Position numbers and translations under genes: made by a program
Shown here: piece after piece, positions 58,701-63,742 of the stretch
Layout of the letters: each line of letters begins with the position of its first letter
How positions within the stretch are numbered: the first letter of the stretch is position 1
Assembly (NCBI GenBank): GCA_963576565.1
Contig: OY755040.1
Location: 22,141,543 to 22,205,542 of the forward strand
From: Aspidapion aeneum
Lineage: Eukaryota; Arthropoda; Insecta; Coleoptera; Brentidae
Length of the DNA: 64,000 nt
Reading direction: 5' to 3'
The notes under the pieces: generated by a model
Database searches by the model: none
What the model saw: only the letters and a program-made list of their open reading frames with translations
Told to the model about the DNA's origin: nothing

Positions 58701-60483
58701 ACACCGGAAAACGCTGAAGGCTTATACATGAACACAAATCAGGAGTTTTTCTTTAAACAAATATACAGAAATAAGGTCAAATTTGTACAACAACACCCTA
58801 CACTATTCACTAGTCGAGCAAGAAGCATATCTTTAAGCCATGTTTTGACTTAAATTCTAATTTTTCAAATCTACCCCCTACCTTTTCTTTTTACTAAAAT
58901 GTATTTTGTTTAACTCTAGACTCAATTACCTTTCGTTTGATATCACACACGCCACATTTTCACTTAAACAATAATTTTTGAAATTTACCCCCACCCTTTC
59001 TTTTTAAATAAACTAAAATGTATTTTGTTTAACTCCAGACTCAATTACCTTTCGTTTGATATCACACACGCCATATTTTTACATCTACCCCTACCCTTTT
59101 ATTTGGCTTGCGTTTGGTGGATTTTGTTCATTTTTAAATGGGACCATATCGACCCAAAACCCAGCCTAGGTACCCAATTTCATTAAAATCGGGCAAGCGG
59201 TTTTTGAGTTATGGGCGTTGGTCGTTACAGACAGACATACAGACAGACAGACGGCGCAACAAAAAAGTTTCAAAATCATCTGAAACGCAAAGATATGTAA
59301 AATTTTTTGAAATCGGAGCAACTTTTTTTTTCTCGAGAAAATTAGGATCATCATAGCTCACAATACTATAGTATAGTAGTAGTGTGAGCTAAAACTGTCA
59401 TTATCATTAATAGATTTTGACCAATATCTAATCAGTAGTGTGAGCTATGGTGATCCTAATTTTTTCGAGAAAAAAAAAGTTGCTCCGATTTCAAAATTTT
59501 TTTTATATCTTTGCGTTTCAGATGATTTTGAAACTTTTTTGTTGCGCCGTCTGTCTGTCTGTCTGTCTGTCTGTCTGTATGTCTGTCTGTCTGTCTGTAT
59601 GTCTGTAACGACCAACGCGCATAACTCAAAAACCGCTTGGCCGATTTTAATGAAATTTGGTACCTAGGCTGGGTCTTGGGTCGAGATGGTCCCATTTAAA
59701 AATGAATAAAATCCACCGAACAGAAACCAAATAAAAGGGTGGGGGTAGATTTCAAAAATTAGAGTTTATGTGAAAATATGGCGTGTGTGATATCAAACGA
59801 AAGGTAATTGAGTCTGCAGTTAAACAAAATACATTTTAATTTATTTAAAAAAAAAGGGTAGGGGTATATTTTAAAAATTAGAGTTTAAGTAAAAATATGG
59901 CGTGTGTGTGATATCAAACGAAAGGTAATTGAGTCCGGAGTTTAACAAAATACATTTTAGTTTTTTGTTTTTTTTAAGGGTGGGGGTAGATTTTAAAAAT
60001 TTGAGTTTAAGTCAAAACATGGCTTGTGTGGTATCAAACAAAAGGTATTTTAGTCTGGAATTAAATAAAATATATTTCAGTTTTTAGTTATATTAGCTCA
60101 CACGTACACTATAACTATAGTACCTAGTGTAAGCTTAGGGGCCCATATATTGGCAGAGTATTTTTATCGTGTTACGGACAGAAATAATATACACACAATC
60201 GCACGCGACCCCTATATTTGGTTGCTACATTTTACTGGGGCAAGTTCTGAGGGGACCCGGCCACCCCACGTCCCCTGTAGTTACGGTAGGGGTTTTCGCC
60301 CTAAAGAATATACCTTAAATGTTTACCACGTCTGTTCTATTTATAGTGATATTTTTTAGCGCAAATAACGCTGAAAGGAATCGTTCCCCCACGAATGCAT
60401 GGAGGAGGGCTGCCCAATAAGGAATACGAGCTTGATCACCTGCACTTTCATTGGGAGAGTGAGCACACCATCAATAACCACAG
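26445..60483 (+). CDS. Alpha-carbonic anhydrase, secreted, four exons visible, 3' part beyond window
   Basis: The likely product reversibly hydrates CO2 to bicarbonate and a proton, using zinc. Joining 26445-26502, 32024-32065, 58060-58209 and 60360-60483 gives one open frame of about 124 residues. Every junction is GT...AG; phases are 1, 1, 1 and then 2. In order: a hydrophobic signal peptide (residues 1-19); the W-x-Y and H-W-x-x-L-C pattern (28-40); QSPINL (46-51), a family hallmark; NNGHS, whose His82 matches the proton-shuttle His64 of human CA II; and LHFHWESEHTIN (111-122), where His112 and His114 match zinc ligands His94/His96 and Glu118 matches Glu106. The third zinc His and the substrate-pocket Thr must lie in later exons outside the window, so catalytic competence is inferred. 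The loop between the HFH motif and SEHT is very short, and His110 replaces the usual Gln before the motif. The signal peptide predicts secretion or a GPI-anchored form. I am confident of the family, not of the paralogue. Confidence 0.9.
27165..27415. repeat. Foldback family G, half copy
   Basis: One arm only: ATATCTCAAAAACAAACCAATAAA, AGGTTGTAAAGAAATTCAAGAG, GTAAAGTTTACCCCTCAAAG, ending in GTGTCCCTAAAAACAAAATC. Compare 30720-30960. Confidence 0.6.
27416..28550. other. Unassigned intronic DNA
   Basis: AT-rich with T-runs and A-runs. GTCAACTGAC-like pairs around 28430-28480 (TTGGTCACTTGATTG against CAATTGACCAAGG) form a small inverted repeat. Confidence 0.35.
28551..30425. repeat. ~1-kb foldback element split by a GTCT element
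   Basis: Arms of about 450 bp: left 29396-29850, right 29930-30425. Matching segments are GCAGAGGCGATTTACTGATA (29417) against TATGTCAGTAAATCGCCTCTGC (30360), and CAAAAAGTTTTTGG against CCAAAAACTTTTTG. The left arm continues on the far side of the GTCT insertion: AAGAACCTACTTCGTTA at 28566 pairs with TAACGAAGTAGGTTTTT at 30406. Confidence 0.75.
28584..29395 (+). mobile_element. (GTCT)n element, copy 3
   Basis: The longest microsatellite of the family (28706-28853). It is followed by the CGCTTGGCCGATTTTAATG core and three ~119-bp tandem units (28982, 29101, 29220), then the 3' hairpin and GGGGCCCATATATTGGCAGAG. The first hairpin arm is missing. GTTAAC lies on both sides, which may be a target duplication. 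Inserted in the left arm of a foldback. Confidence 0.75.
30441..30960. repeat. Foldback family G, copy 2
   Basis: A near-palindrome: GAAACGCTCGAACACGTCGA near 30461 mirrors TCGACGTGTTCGAGCG near 30920, and AACTAGTTTTTGAGATATTT mirrors TATCTCAAAAACTAATGG. Arms of about 240 bp, non-coding. Confidence 0.75.
31088..31328. mobile_element. MITE family I, copy 2
   Basis: AGGGACTTATTGCAATAAAG at the left mirrors GTATTGCAATAAGTCCCT at the right. The body is nearly the same as 3121-3397, which shows recent spread. Confidence 0.75.
31404..31911. mobile_element. MITE with nested TA-type MITE
   Basis: The outer ends CCCTAGTTTCCACCTATGC and GCGTAGGTGGAAACCGGGTG face each other. Inside sits a copy (31524-31883) of the CACGGTAAAAAA element seen at 18397: CACGGCAAAAAATTTTGTC ... 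GACAATTTTTTTTACCATG. It ends 112 bp upstream of carbonic anhydrase exon 2. Confidence 0.65.
32024..32065 (+). CDS. Carbonic anhydrase exon 2 (42 nt)
   Basis: A micro-exon of 14 codons between a long T-run ending in TAG and the donor G|GTACGT. With the carried base it reads EKCEASHNWTYSHQ. The W-T-Y lies where alpha-carbonic anhydrases have W-x-Y shortly after the mature N-terminus. It enters and leaves in phase 1, so skipping it would keep the frame. The acceptor tract (A followed by ten T, then AG) is strong. Confidence 0.85.
32098..32160. mobile_element. hAT-type terminus or MITE fragment
   Basis: CATGGGCGTACGTAGCGAGGGGCAGGGAGGGG followed by CCCCCTCCCCTC: a hAT-like terminal motif with G/C-runs, 33 bp after the exon 2 donor. 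The other end is not identified. Confidence 0.35.
32316..32480. mobile_element. hAT-type MITE, CAGTGGCRCACCC family, reversed
   Basis: It starts CATGGGCGCACCCCCGGG and ends GAGTGCGCCACT. The flanks GTGAAAAT (32308) and TTGAAAAT (32481) agree at 7 of 8 positions, an almost intact 8-bp target duplication. Confidence 0.7.
32930..33450 (+). pseudogene. hAT transposase relic (C-terminal part)
   Basis: Readable pieces in two frames: EKCLEYLNKWFSFHGGNWLF, then KLNLKEEVSFDECERTIELL, then LLSIPATSAFAERF, then WQEERKRANIPLIKNKLFVY. The P-A-T-S-A-F-A-E-R-F block is the hAT dimerisation motif. Stops and a frame change after AERF show decay. The style differs from the hAT at 4803, so a second hAT lineage is present. 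Confidence 0.6.
33451..34689. other. Unassigned intronic DNA
   Basis: AT-rich; no gene, no clear repeat. ATGCGTAGGTAAAAACAAGCCC at 33531 echoes the MITE end at 31888. Confidence 0.35.
34690..35470. repeat. Repeat family F, with GTGCGTAAAAG palindromes
   Basis: Repeated inverted motifs: CGCACGGCGTGCG (34960), TACTTTTACGTACGC, TACGCACGCCGTGCG (35373), GCTCGCAAG. The start (CTAACTAGTGCGGTAAGTGA and TTCCGCAAGAGTTAGG) is shared in reverse with 46130-46450. Non-coding. Confidence 0.5.
35471..35930. other. Unassigned intronic DNA with C-run and G-run
   Basis: ACCCCCCCCCCAAGATATAT followed by TGGGGGGGGGGGGTTATAT (35508-35546) forms a perfect small hairpin, likely the remnant ends of a MITE. Nothing else is recognised. 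Confidence 0.4.
35935..37045. repeat. Foldback element, family L (~1.1 kb)
   Basis: Arms of about 500 bp. Left: CATGGTCGTTTGGCCG, GCGTATCTCCCTA, GAGATATACCAAGATTATTA, CCATGCTCATTTTACTGTAG. Right, complementary: GTAGCTACAATAAAATGAGC, TAATAATCTTGATATATCTC, TAGGGAGATACGC, CGGCCAAACAACCATG. The spacer is short (around 36480). Confidence 0.75.
37046..38515. mobile_element. MITE family B copy, interrupted by a foldback-type element
   Basis: Family B sequence runs to ACACCCAAATAACA (37409) and resumes at CATTTTCGGCGTTATC (38454) with no bases lost except the insertion and its duplication. Confidence 0.75.
37410..38444. mobile_element. Foldback-type transposon with 9-bp target duplication
   Basis: It is flanked by CAAATAACA on both sides (37401-37409 and 38445-38453), an exact 9-bp duplication. 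Ends of about 120 bp mirror each other (ATGAGCATGAAGTTAGCGAA / TTCGCTAATTTCATGCTCAT). Internally, five direct units (TTAATTTTGTCGCTCTTATT at 37504, 37639, 37792, 37927 and 38080; spacing 135/153) are followed by two inverted units. Palindromes centred on CATATG near 37694, 37982 and 38296 join them. Long TIRs built from tandem units plus a 9-bp duplication are the hallmark of Foldback elements; Mutator-like is the alternative. No transposase. Confidence 0.9.
38516..39272. other. Unassigned intronic DNA
   Basis: Mostly AT-rich. A GC-richer patch at 38940-39060 (GATACCGGTTGCCTGGTAAC) has no coding signature. Confidence 0.35.
39273..39406. mobile_element. MITE family J ('GGGCCGGTTTCTCA'), copy 1
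   Basis: GGGGCCGGTTTCTCAATAGA faces TAATGAGAAACCGGCCC. The body has GATGACTGACATATTTA and GATAGCTATCAAAGG. Two further copies are in the last intron (61269, 61952). Probably PIF/Harbinger-like, from the 3-bp TAA duplication of the 61952 copy. Confidence 0.7.
39407..40987. other. Unassigned intronic DNA with a family B fragment
   Basis: 40135-40210 (ACCGCATATTGATGCGATGC) is a piece of MITE family B. The rest is AT-rich. A 100-codon open stretch at 39731-40033 has no recognisable domain. Confidence 0.4.
40988..41051. repeat. Foldback family H, half arm
   Basis: GTCAAGTACGCAAAAATGGT to AAAGCCAAGTTCTCC, one arm only, joined directly to a family B end (CGACGACGATATTGC). Confidence 0.65.
41052..41183. 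mobile_element. MITE family B, right-end fragment
   Basis: GATATTGCTAGGATAGGTCA, TTGGCGTTATCCC and the terminus GCGGGCTAGGAAGGTAAA are seen. The left part is missing. Confidence 0.6.
41612..42946. mobile_element. MITE family B copy, interrupted
   Basis: The left part (41612-41952, from GCATCCGTGATGAATGTGAT to GTTACGGACAGACATACAC) and the right part (42825-42946, CGATATTGCTAAAATAGG to GGCTTGGAAGGTAA) belong to one copy. A LINE-like insertion lies between. Confidence 0.65.
41953..42824 (-). mobile_element. Probable LINE 3' region, reversed, with ~170-bp tandem units
   Basis: Read on the minus strand it ends in a (TTGAC)n-type tail (complement of AAGTCAAGTCAAAGTC at 41953), a 3' terminus typical of some CR1/L2-like LINEs. 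Above it are three ~170-bp tandem units; GAAACATTAC-type motifs lie at 42101, 42271 and 42440. No RT sequence is recognisable, so the class is inferred from the tail only. Confidence 0.45.
42947..43365. other. No feature recognised
   Basis: Intronic AT-rich DNA. Confidence 0.3.
43467..43597 (-). pseudogene. pogo/CENP-B-type transposase N-terminus
   Basis: The ATG at 43597 opens MANCRGKCITVKEKIEILKS, then IERGIRKAEVGRQKNLLKT, then a stop after EPFYSK. The pattern (basic start, TVKEKIEIL-x-x-IERG-x-x-KAEV) is that of the psq/CENP-B-like DNA-binding domain at the start of Tigger and pogo transposases. Only about 43 residues remain. The rest of the transposase is absent. Confidence 0.6.
43799..45814. 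mobile_element. Inverted-repeat element nested in the Tigger copy
   Basis: Arms 43799-43960 and 45640-45814 mirror each other: GCTGTAGGTAGTTGAGTATG, GCAAAATATGAGGACCGC, CACAGATTAACGATATGGAT, AGCCGTGTTCGAATTTC. The interior holds diverged direct units with CAATTTTTGATAGAGAGCTT (44188, 45261) and GCCGCTGGAGAGTTTG (44975, 45363). Confidence 0.7.
44259..44953 (+). mobile_element. (GTCT)n element, copy 4
   Basis: Same plan with a short microsatellite (about 44390-44423). A deletion in the first tandem unit removes the ATATCAAAC block (ATATGGAACCGAAAGG). Inserted inside the element at 43799. Confidence 0.75.
45953..46129. other. No feature recognised
   Basis: Short spacer of AT-rich DNA. Confidence 0.25.
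46130..46450. repeat. Repeat family F, second locus
   Basis: Tandem TTTCCGCACTTGTGCGGTAA motifs (46135, 46161, 46211) and a right end AACTTCGCTAACTGTGGTCG...GTTAGGTAAATAACTA, shared in reverse with 34680-34760. Confidence 0.5.
46451..48403. other. Unassigned intronic DNA
   Basis: AT-rich. Open stretches at 46793-47086 and 47595-47804 have no domain. A CA microsatellite lies at 47937-47957. Confidence 0.35.
47937..47957. repeat. (CA)n microsatellite
   Basis: Ten to eleven ACs ending in AGAC. A simple repeat. Confidence 0.9.
48403..48440. mobile_element. hAT-type terminus with 22-G run
   Basis: CATTGGCGTCGCCAA, which closely resembles the terminus of the hAT at 4803 (CATTGGCGTAGCTA), is followed by 22 G in a row (48417-48438). 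No opposite terminus is found nearby. Confidence 0.45.
48441..49001. other. No gene supported
   Basis: AT-rich; the last 100 bp may already belong to the LINE fragment that follows. Confidence 0.3.
49002..49286 (+). pseudogene. LINE ORF2 C-terminal fragment (CR1/L2/Jockey-like)
   Basis: The 94 residues include YTTRQSGNLPLPIPRLALTK, then SLIYESIKLYNHLPIAFR and FRRLVRNCFETKAYYSCNEY. This is the common end of insect LINE ORF2 proteins (T-R-x-x-x-x-L-x-x-P-x-x-R-L-x-x-x-x-x-S-x-x-Y-x-G-I-x-x-Y-N-x-L-P). The RT domain is missing, as expected for a 5'-truncated insertion. No initiator; the frame is entered mid-protein. Confidence 0.75.
49287..49728 (+). mobile_element. LINE 3' UTR ending in a (TTGAA)n tail
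   Basis: Follows the ORF2 fragment and ends AATAAAGCTTTTTTGAATTG with two to three GAATT repeats (49711-49726). A short tandem 3' tail in place of poly(A) is characteristic of CR1/L2-like LINEs. Confidence 0.65.
49729..50717. other. No gene supported
   Basis: A GC-rich patch at 50140-50215 (CTTCAGGCGGCCGATTTTGG) resembles a patch at 54505 (GCTCCAGGCGGCC) and may be a MITE remnant. The rest is unassigned. Confidence 0.35.
50718..51290 (+). pseudogene. Reverse transcriptase relic of a second LINE
   Basis: Read across frames: IEGANEYISLYIAFIDFEKA, FDSIGHWAV, then IKIHEGTKPIRIRTGVRQGN, RISPKLFNQALQDIFKKLDL, EEIGIKVNGQYLNHL, then (51059 onward) LIKMLEQRDTAAKNIGLSMN, YTKTKIITN. These are RT motifs: DFEKAFDS, GVRQG and NYTKTK. 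The catalytic (F/Y)ADD segment between NHL and ELIKML is deleted, and several stops and shifts occur. It is distinct in sequence from the RT relic at 16748. Confidence 0.75.
51291..51720. other. No feature recognised
   Basis: AT-rich intronic DNA up to the target site of the next element. Confidence 0.3.
51721..53244. mobile_element. 1.5-kb element with 12-bp TIR and 5-bp target duplication
   Basis: CACAGTGCGGAC (51721-51732) and GTCCGCACTGTG (53233-53244) are perfect inverted ends. CGGCG flanks both sides (51716-51720 and 53245-53249). A CAC...GTG terminus with short duplication is compatible with Chapaev/CMC-like elements, but no transposase is recognised. The ACAGTGCGGAC motif also opens the foldback at 7949. 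A hAT-like fragment near 51992-52293 lies inside. Confidence 0.6.
51992..52293 (-). pseudogene. Possible hAT-type fragment
   Basis: CATGGGCGTAGTTAGTAAGG at 51993 looks like a hAT terminus. A minus-strand frame (52069-52293) contains KKSKNSDSETEAVPGPSRGR, an acidic/Ser-rich stretch of the kind seen before the core in many hAT and ZMYM-like transposases. No catalytic motif. This is a weak call. Confidence 0.25.
53250..54975. other. No gene supported
   Basis: A 138-codon open stretch (53461-53877, minus) has no family motif and sits in AT-rich DNA. A GC-richer patch at 54480-54560 is unassigned. Confidence 0.35.
54976..56400. mobile_element. Element with GAGACGAGA-rich ends
   Basis: The left end (TAGTGTTGTCGCCGAGACGA, then TCGACTCGTCTCGTC and GCTCGAGACGAGACGAGAG) faces a right end with GAGACGAGACGAGATGAGAG, TATCTCGAGACGAGACGAC and CCCAACAC. 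Both ends are built from short GAGAC/GTCTC repeats and are partly palindromic. The interior is AT-rich, non-coding and contains the MITE at 55162. Confidence 0.55.
55162..55305. mobile_element. hAT MITE, 144 bp, exact 8-bp target duplication
   Basis: CAGTGGCGTATAT and ATATACGCCACTG are perfect 13-bp inverted ends. GTTTGAAT flanks both sides (55154-55161 and 55306-55313). The interior (GGCCCGAG, ATTTTATGCTATTTTATG, GTGGAAAATAT) is that of the CAGTGGC family. Confidence 0.92.
56401..56740. other. No gene; short CCGAA tandem
   Basis: Five CCGAA units at 56717-56738. Otherwise unassigned AT-rich DNA. Confidence 0.5.
57148..57495 (-). pseudogene. LINE ORF2 C-terminal zinc-knuckle fragment
   Basis: The 115-residue frame includes ELCSVCNRYEPETLEHVLFS followed by CPQYASVR: C-x2-C-x9-H-x4-C, the CCHC motif near the end of many Jockey/CR1/R1-type ORF2 proteins. 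RT and endonuclease are absent. Lies within the inverted-repeat element 56741-57952, on the strand opposite to the host gene. Confidence 0.75.
57680..57835. mobile_element. MITE family I, degraded copy
   Basis: CCGGAATAAATAGTGCC, GACTTTGGTATGTCAATTTC and AACTGTCAGTTTTCAATG match 3230-3370. The left terminus is lost. Confidence 0.6.
58060..58209 (+). CDS. Carbonic anhydrase exon 3 (QSPINL and proton-shuttle His)
   Basis: The exon is 150 nt between the acceptor TTTCTAG and the donor G|GTAAGT, phase 1 to phase 1. It encodes HWPHLC, then QSPINL, then a beta-strand region (FDFEGYAQ) and ends in NNGHS with the proton-shuttle His. This is the clearest family match in the window. It starts 26 kb downstream of exon 2. 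Confidence 0.93.
58210..58837. other. Start of carbonic anhydrase intron 3, no element recognised
   Basis: AT-rich; a patch at 58590-58650 repeats GGAAATAT about seven times (GGAAATATTTCTGGAAACAT). Confidence 0.4.
58838..59391 (-). mobile_element. (GTCT)n element, copy 5 (reversed, truncated)
   Basis: It begins inside the third tandem unit (AAGCCATGTTTTGACTTAAA) and ends with the terminal hairpin at 59353-59391. The microsatellite is the shortest of the family (about 59228-59251). Faces copy 6 across 42 bp. Confidence 0.75.
59393..59433. mobile_element. MITE family B fragment between two GTCT elements
   Basis: AACTGTCATTATCATTAATA and GATTTTGACCAATATCTAAT are from the middle of family B. 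The next piece of the same family (TATCGTGTTACGGACAGA) appears after copy 6, so copy 6 is inserted in a family B copy. Confidence 0.65.
59434..60162 (+). mobile_element. (GTCT)n element, copy 6
   Basis: Full plan from GTAGTGTGAGCTATGGTG to GGCAGAGTATTTTT, with the microsatellite at 59549-59606 and three tandem units. Ends 197 bp before carbonic anhydrase exon 4. Opposite in direction to copy 5. Confidence 0.75.
60163..60359. other. End of carbonic anhydrase intron 3
   Basis: A 30-bp family B fragment (TATCGTGTTACGGACAGA), a GC-richer stretch (GGGACCCGGCCACCCC), then the acceptor tract of exon 4. Confidence 0.5.
60360..60483 (+). CDS. Carbonic anhydrase exon 4 (zinc-site HFHW)
   Basis: The exon is 124 nt between the acceptor ATTTTTTAG and the donor AG|GTATGA. 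It reads QITLKGIVPPRMHGGGLP, then YELDHLHFHWESEHTINNH. HFHW supplies two zinc-binding His and the Glu of SEHT is the conserved Glu106 equivalent. It exits in phase 2, so the next exon must start with the last base of a codon (AGN). No convincing exon with the ELHxVHW motif is visible between 60484 and 64000. Confidence 0.93.
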
Positions 60484-60532
60484 GTATGACTCAGTTATTT
60501 AATTAGATAAAAATAGGTAGGTATGCCGGCAC

Positions 60533-61231
60533 CACCGGCGGTTTTACAGTGGGGGGGGGGGGTACTGTAGGTAATTTGCCCCCCCCAGAGCCCGAAAAAA
60601 ATATATTAGGTATAAAGGCTGGTAGCTGCTACAGACAAGTGAAAGGCTAAAAAAAAATATTTTTGTTGATTAGATTCCCGATAACAAGCGCATAGGAAAA
60701 AAACGTAGAAAAAATATGCGTAAAGGAAAAAAGCGTATACAAAAAAATCGCACGCGAAAAAGGTCGCGAAAAAGGTCGAAGGTTGTAGATCTTTTGTACC
60801 TTCGACCTTTTGTACTTTCGAGCTTTTGTACTTTCGACCTTATTTTTTCAACCTTTTGTAAAGACCACTTTTTTATTTCGTGTGCTACTACTGCTTTCAA
60901 AGATTCAAAATTTTTAATTTTTTAAAACACAAATAAATTTTTTTTAAAATTTCAAATTTTATGAAAGTTTTAATATTAATACTCTCGTCTTTTTTGTCAC
61001 ATTATTTCATTGTGCACTGTTTTACTATGTGCGCTATTTTCCGTGTGCGCTTTTTTCGGTGTGCGCTTTTAATCCACGTGTGCTATTTGACGTGTGCGCC
61101 ATTTTCCTATGAGGATCTTTCTGTGTGCTTTTGTCATATGAGCTTTTTTCCTGTGCCCCAATTTACAGTCACTGCTTGACCATTACCCCCCCCCCCCCAG
61201 AATTTGGCTCTAGAACCGCCCTTGGCCGACA
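60533..61231. mobile_element. Inverted-repeat element with GTGTGCGC and TTCGACCTTT arrays
   Basis: Ends CACCACCGGCGGTTTTACAG with a G-run, and a C-run with CTCTAGAACCGCCCTTGG. Inside: AAGGTCGAAGG...CCTTCGACCTT forms a hairpin (60770-60810), and GTGTGCGC-type motifs recur from 61025 to 61100. Non-coding. Lies in the intron after exon 4. Confidence 0.45.
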
Positions 61232-61268
61232 CGTTGTTTTATTTATAGCTAACTTCATATTAATTTAT

Positions 61269-61424
61269 ACGAAGGCTAGGGGCCAGTTTCTCAAAAGAGG
61301 GTTAGCCCTGTGCCGTGTGTTAAAAAAAGAGATGACTGACATATTTACCACATGCCAAAAAAAGACAGCTATCAAAGATAACCCACGGGTCAGGACTAAC
61401 CCTGTAGTGAAAAACCGGCCCTAA
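61269..61424. mobile_element. MITE family J, copy 2
   Basis: GGGGCCAGTTTCTCAAAAGA faces GTAGTGAAAAACCGGCCC. Interior GATGACTGACATATTTACCA and GACAGCTATCAAAG. Confidence 0.75.
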
Positions 61425-61534
61425 GTCTTCTAGTGTTAAACCCGAGAAGACCGACCCGCTCTTCTCGGTTTAAACTATCTGAAGAAAAAGTAAATTTTTT
61501 GACTTTCGAACAAAAATAATAGCCATATATTAAA

Positions 61535-61703
61535 TATGGGCACCCCTCGACTCCCACCAGGGAGGGGGGGGATTGAGACCCGCCCCTCCTTCACCGAGAC
61601 CTAAATTATTGTTACATATTTCATAAATATAAAAATTAAAAAGCATAAAATTCGACATTATGTGGTCTGGGGCCCCCAAGACACATTCCTGGGTGCGCCA
61701 CTG
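61535..61703. mobile_element. hAT-type MITE, CAGTGGC family
   Basis: The right end CCTGGGTGCGCCACTG is canonical; the left (TATGGGCACCCCTCGACTCC) is degraded. The interior has GGCCCCCAAGACACATTCCT. Confidence 0.55.
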
Positions 61704-61951
61704 GTAAATAAGTAGTCTCTTAACTACTACTAAAAAAAAATCAACTTGGTAACCTTTGGGATCACACCAAATAACATCTATGGTAAAAGGGTTCATCTGG
61801 TCGTATCATATACGTAATATTATGTATATGGGTTCGGTTCGGTTCATTATATATGGAGTGCCTGTTTGGAGCTAGCAGCTAGTGCGGACACATTGTGGCT
61901 CTCTGTACCCTGTTAATTATGTTAAGAGGTTTATGACCCATCAGTGGTCTA

Positions 61952-62097
61952 AGGTCCGGTTTCTCAATAGAGGGTTGGCCCTGACCCGTGGGTTATCTTT
62001 GATAGCTGTCTCCTTTTCGCATGTGGTAAATATGTCAGTCATCTCTTTGTTTAACCCACGGGTCAGGGCTAATCCTTTATTGGGAAATCTGCCCTAA
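61952..62097. mobile_element. MITE family J, copy 3 (reversed)
   Basis: GGTCCGGTTTCTCAATAGAG faces TTATTGGGAAATCTGCCC. TAA lies on both sides, a 3-bp duplication of PIF/Harbinger type. The body is the complement of copy 2. Confidence 0.75.
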
Positions 62098-62759
62098 TGC
62101 CAAGAACTGTTCGTTCAGCGATTTTTTTCCGCCATGTCAGTGTGGGCTAGCGCTGCTGCAGTGACGTCATCGGGCTCCCTCTATACAGGTTTCATGTATT
62201 TTTGTATAGGAAGAAAATATGTTTAAGCCTTTTGATGCTGTTATTTACTTATTTTGGCTTTTACTGGAATAAATTTCGCCAAATTTTATATCAAACTAAT
62301 AGATATTACCTTATGAATTTTGGTCAATAGACAATTGAACTTGGAAATATCTAAATAAAAGTAATGCGATAGCTGAAGAACGGCTAAACCGTTTTAATTC
62401 AAATTTTAAGCATAAATAATAGTATGGGCCAGACGATAAAGAGCTTATTAGTATTTGGCGAGGATGGTAGGGGCTTGTTAAAAAAAAATATAACTTGGGA
62501 ACAATAGAGGTGTTTTCGAACAACCTTAAATCCTTTAGATACAATCACTCCACGATTTGGACAAACGAGGAAAATTTTAATTTTAACGTCTGAAAGTGCT
62601 GTTTTAGTCCTTACAAAGATTTTTGACTGGATAAATATATGGGGTTATTTCTTAGAAAATTAATGTTCGAAGGGTTATTTATTAGGATTTAACACATTTG
62701 TCTTTATGGTACTAATTGTCTTGAAAGGTACGGTAGGTAACACAGAGTAATTATTGATG
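62098..62759. other. Unassigned intronic DNA
   Basis: No exon with the expected ELHxVHW motif was found, and no repeat is recognised. Confidence 0.35.
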
Positions 62760-62915
62760 CAGTAGCCCACCCAGGAATATTTCGCCCGAGCCTCCCCACC
62801 CCCTTGAGACCCTATGATACCGTATTACTTTAATCATGAAATATGTGTTAAAATTTTTAAAATCCTTATGCTGGGAGGGGGAGGAACGTGCCCCGAGGCC
62901 ACCCCCTGTGGTCAA
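62760..62915. mobile_element. hAT-type MITE, CAGTGGC family, degraded
   Basis: CAGTAGCCCACCCAGGAATA at the left, ATCATGAAATATGTG in the middle, and a GGCCACCCCCTGTGG right side. Termini are eroded. Confidence 0.5.
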
Positions 62916-63295
62916 TGATTACTAACTACTGAGTACTCTCACTACTTTCAATGAGTATATGTCAAAAAAGTAGGTTAATTTTACTTGTGTTTTTACCAAT
63001 GTTGGTTTAATTCAAAAGTGGTAACCTTTTTTTAGTCAACACCGTATAGACATTATAACCCAATTTATAAAGCAATTATCGCTAGACAGACTCATTTCCT
63101 GTTTTTCTGAATAGCTTCCTTTTTGAAACAGCAGGAAAACAGCACTCGAAATTCTATGAACGAGAGCGACTAACATTATTTTAGGAAACATTTTATTTTC
63201 ATACAAATATTTATAATAATCTAAAATCAGGAAAAATTTTCGTACAAAAAAACGTAGTTTGTTTCATTAGCCGCGGTGTCCGTCAAAAAAGTTAC

Positions 63296-63742
63296 TAGAT
63301 AGTTTAAGTTGTGCTACGTATTTTACGTAAGCATGAGATTTGACAGTTACGCAAGCGCACTTCGTCACACCGTCGTCAAGGTCACGTTAGGAGCTTACGT
63401 ATTTACGTTAGCTTACGGCAGTCTGCGGGCACCTTAACGTTACCAAAGAATAGAATTGGTTGATTGACCGATCGAAAAATGAGGCCTAGGCGATAATTTC
63501 CGCTTCCAGTACAATAACAAATTCGTAACGATTCTTTGCAAATATATTCCTACTGTAGTTGAAAATACAAAAAACAAAATTGTAATATCAAAAAAACAGT
63601 GCCGAATTCCATATTCTCTGCTATTAGTAGACTTGTTATGGTAACGTAAAAACATTCAACTTAAACTCAAATTTGGAACAAAACGTAGAGCGCTTAACGT
63701 GCAGTTTTACGTACAAATACGTAGCACAACTTAAACTATCTA
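63296..63742. mobile_element. 447-bp MITE with ~30-bp TIR
   Basis: TAGATAGTTTAAGTTGTGCT followed by ACGTATTTTACGT mirrors ACGTACAAATACGTAGCACA and ACTTAAACTATCTA. Interior rich in ACGT/TTACGT motifs. I do not recognise the family. Confidence 0.75.
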
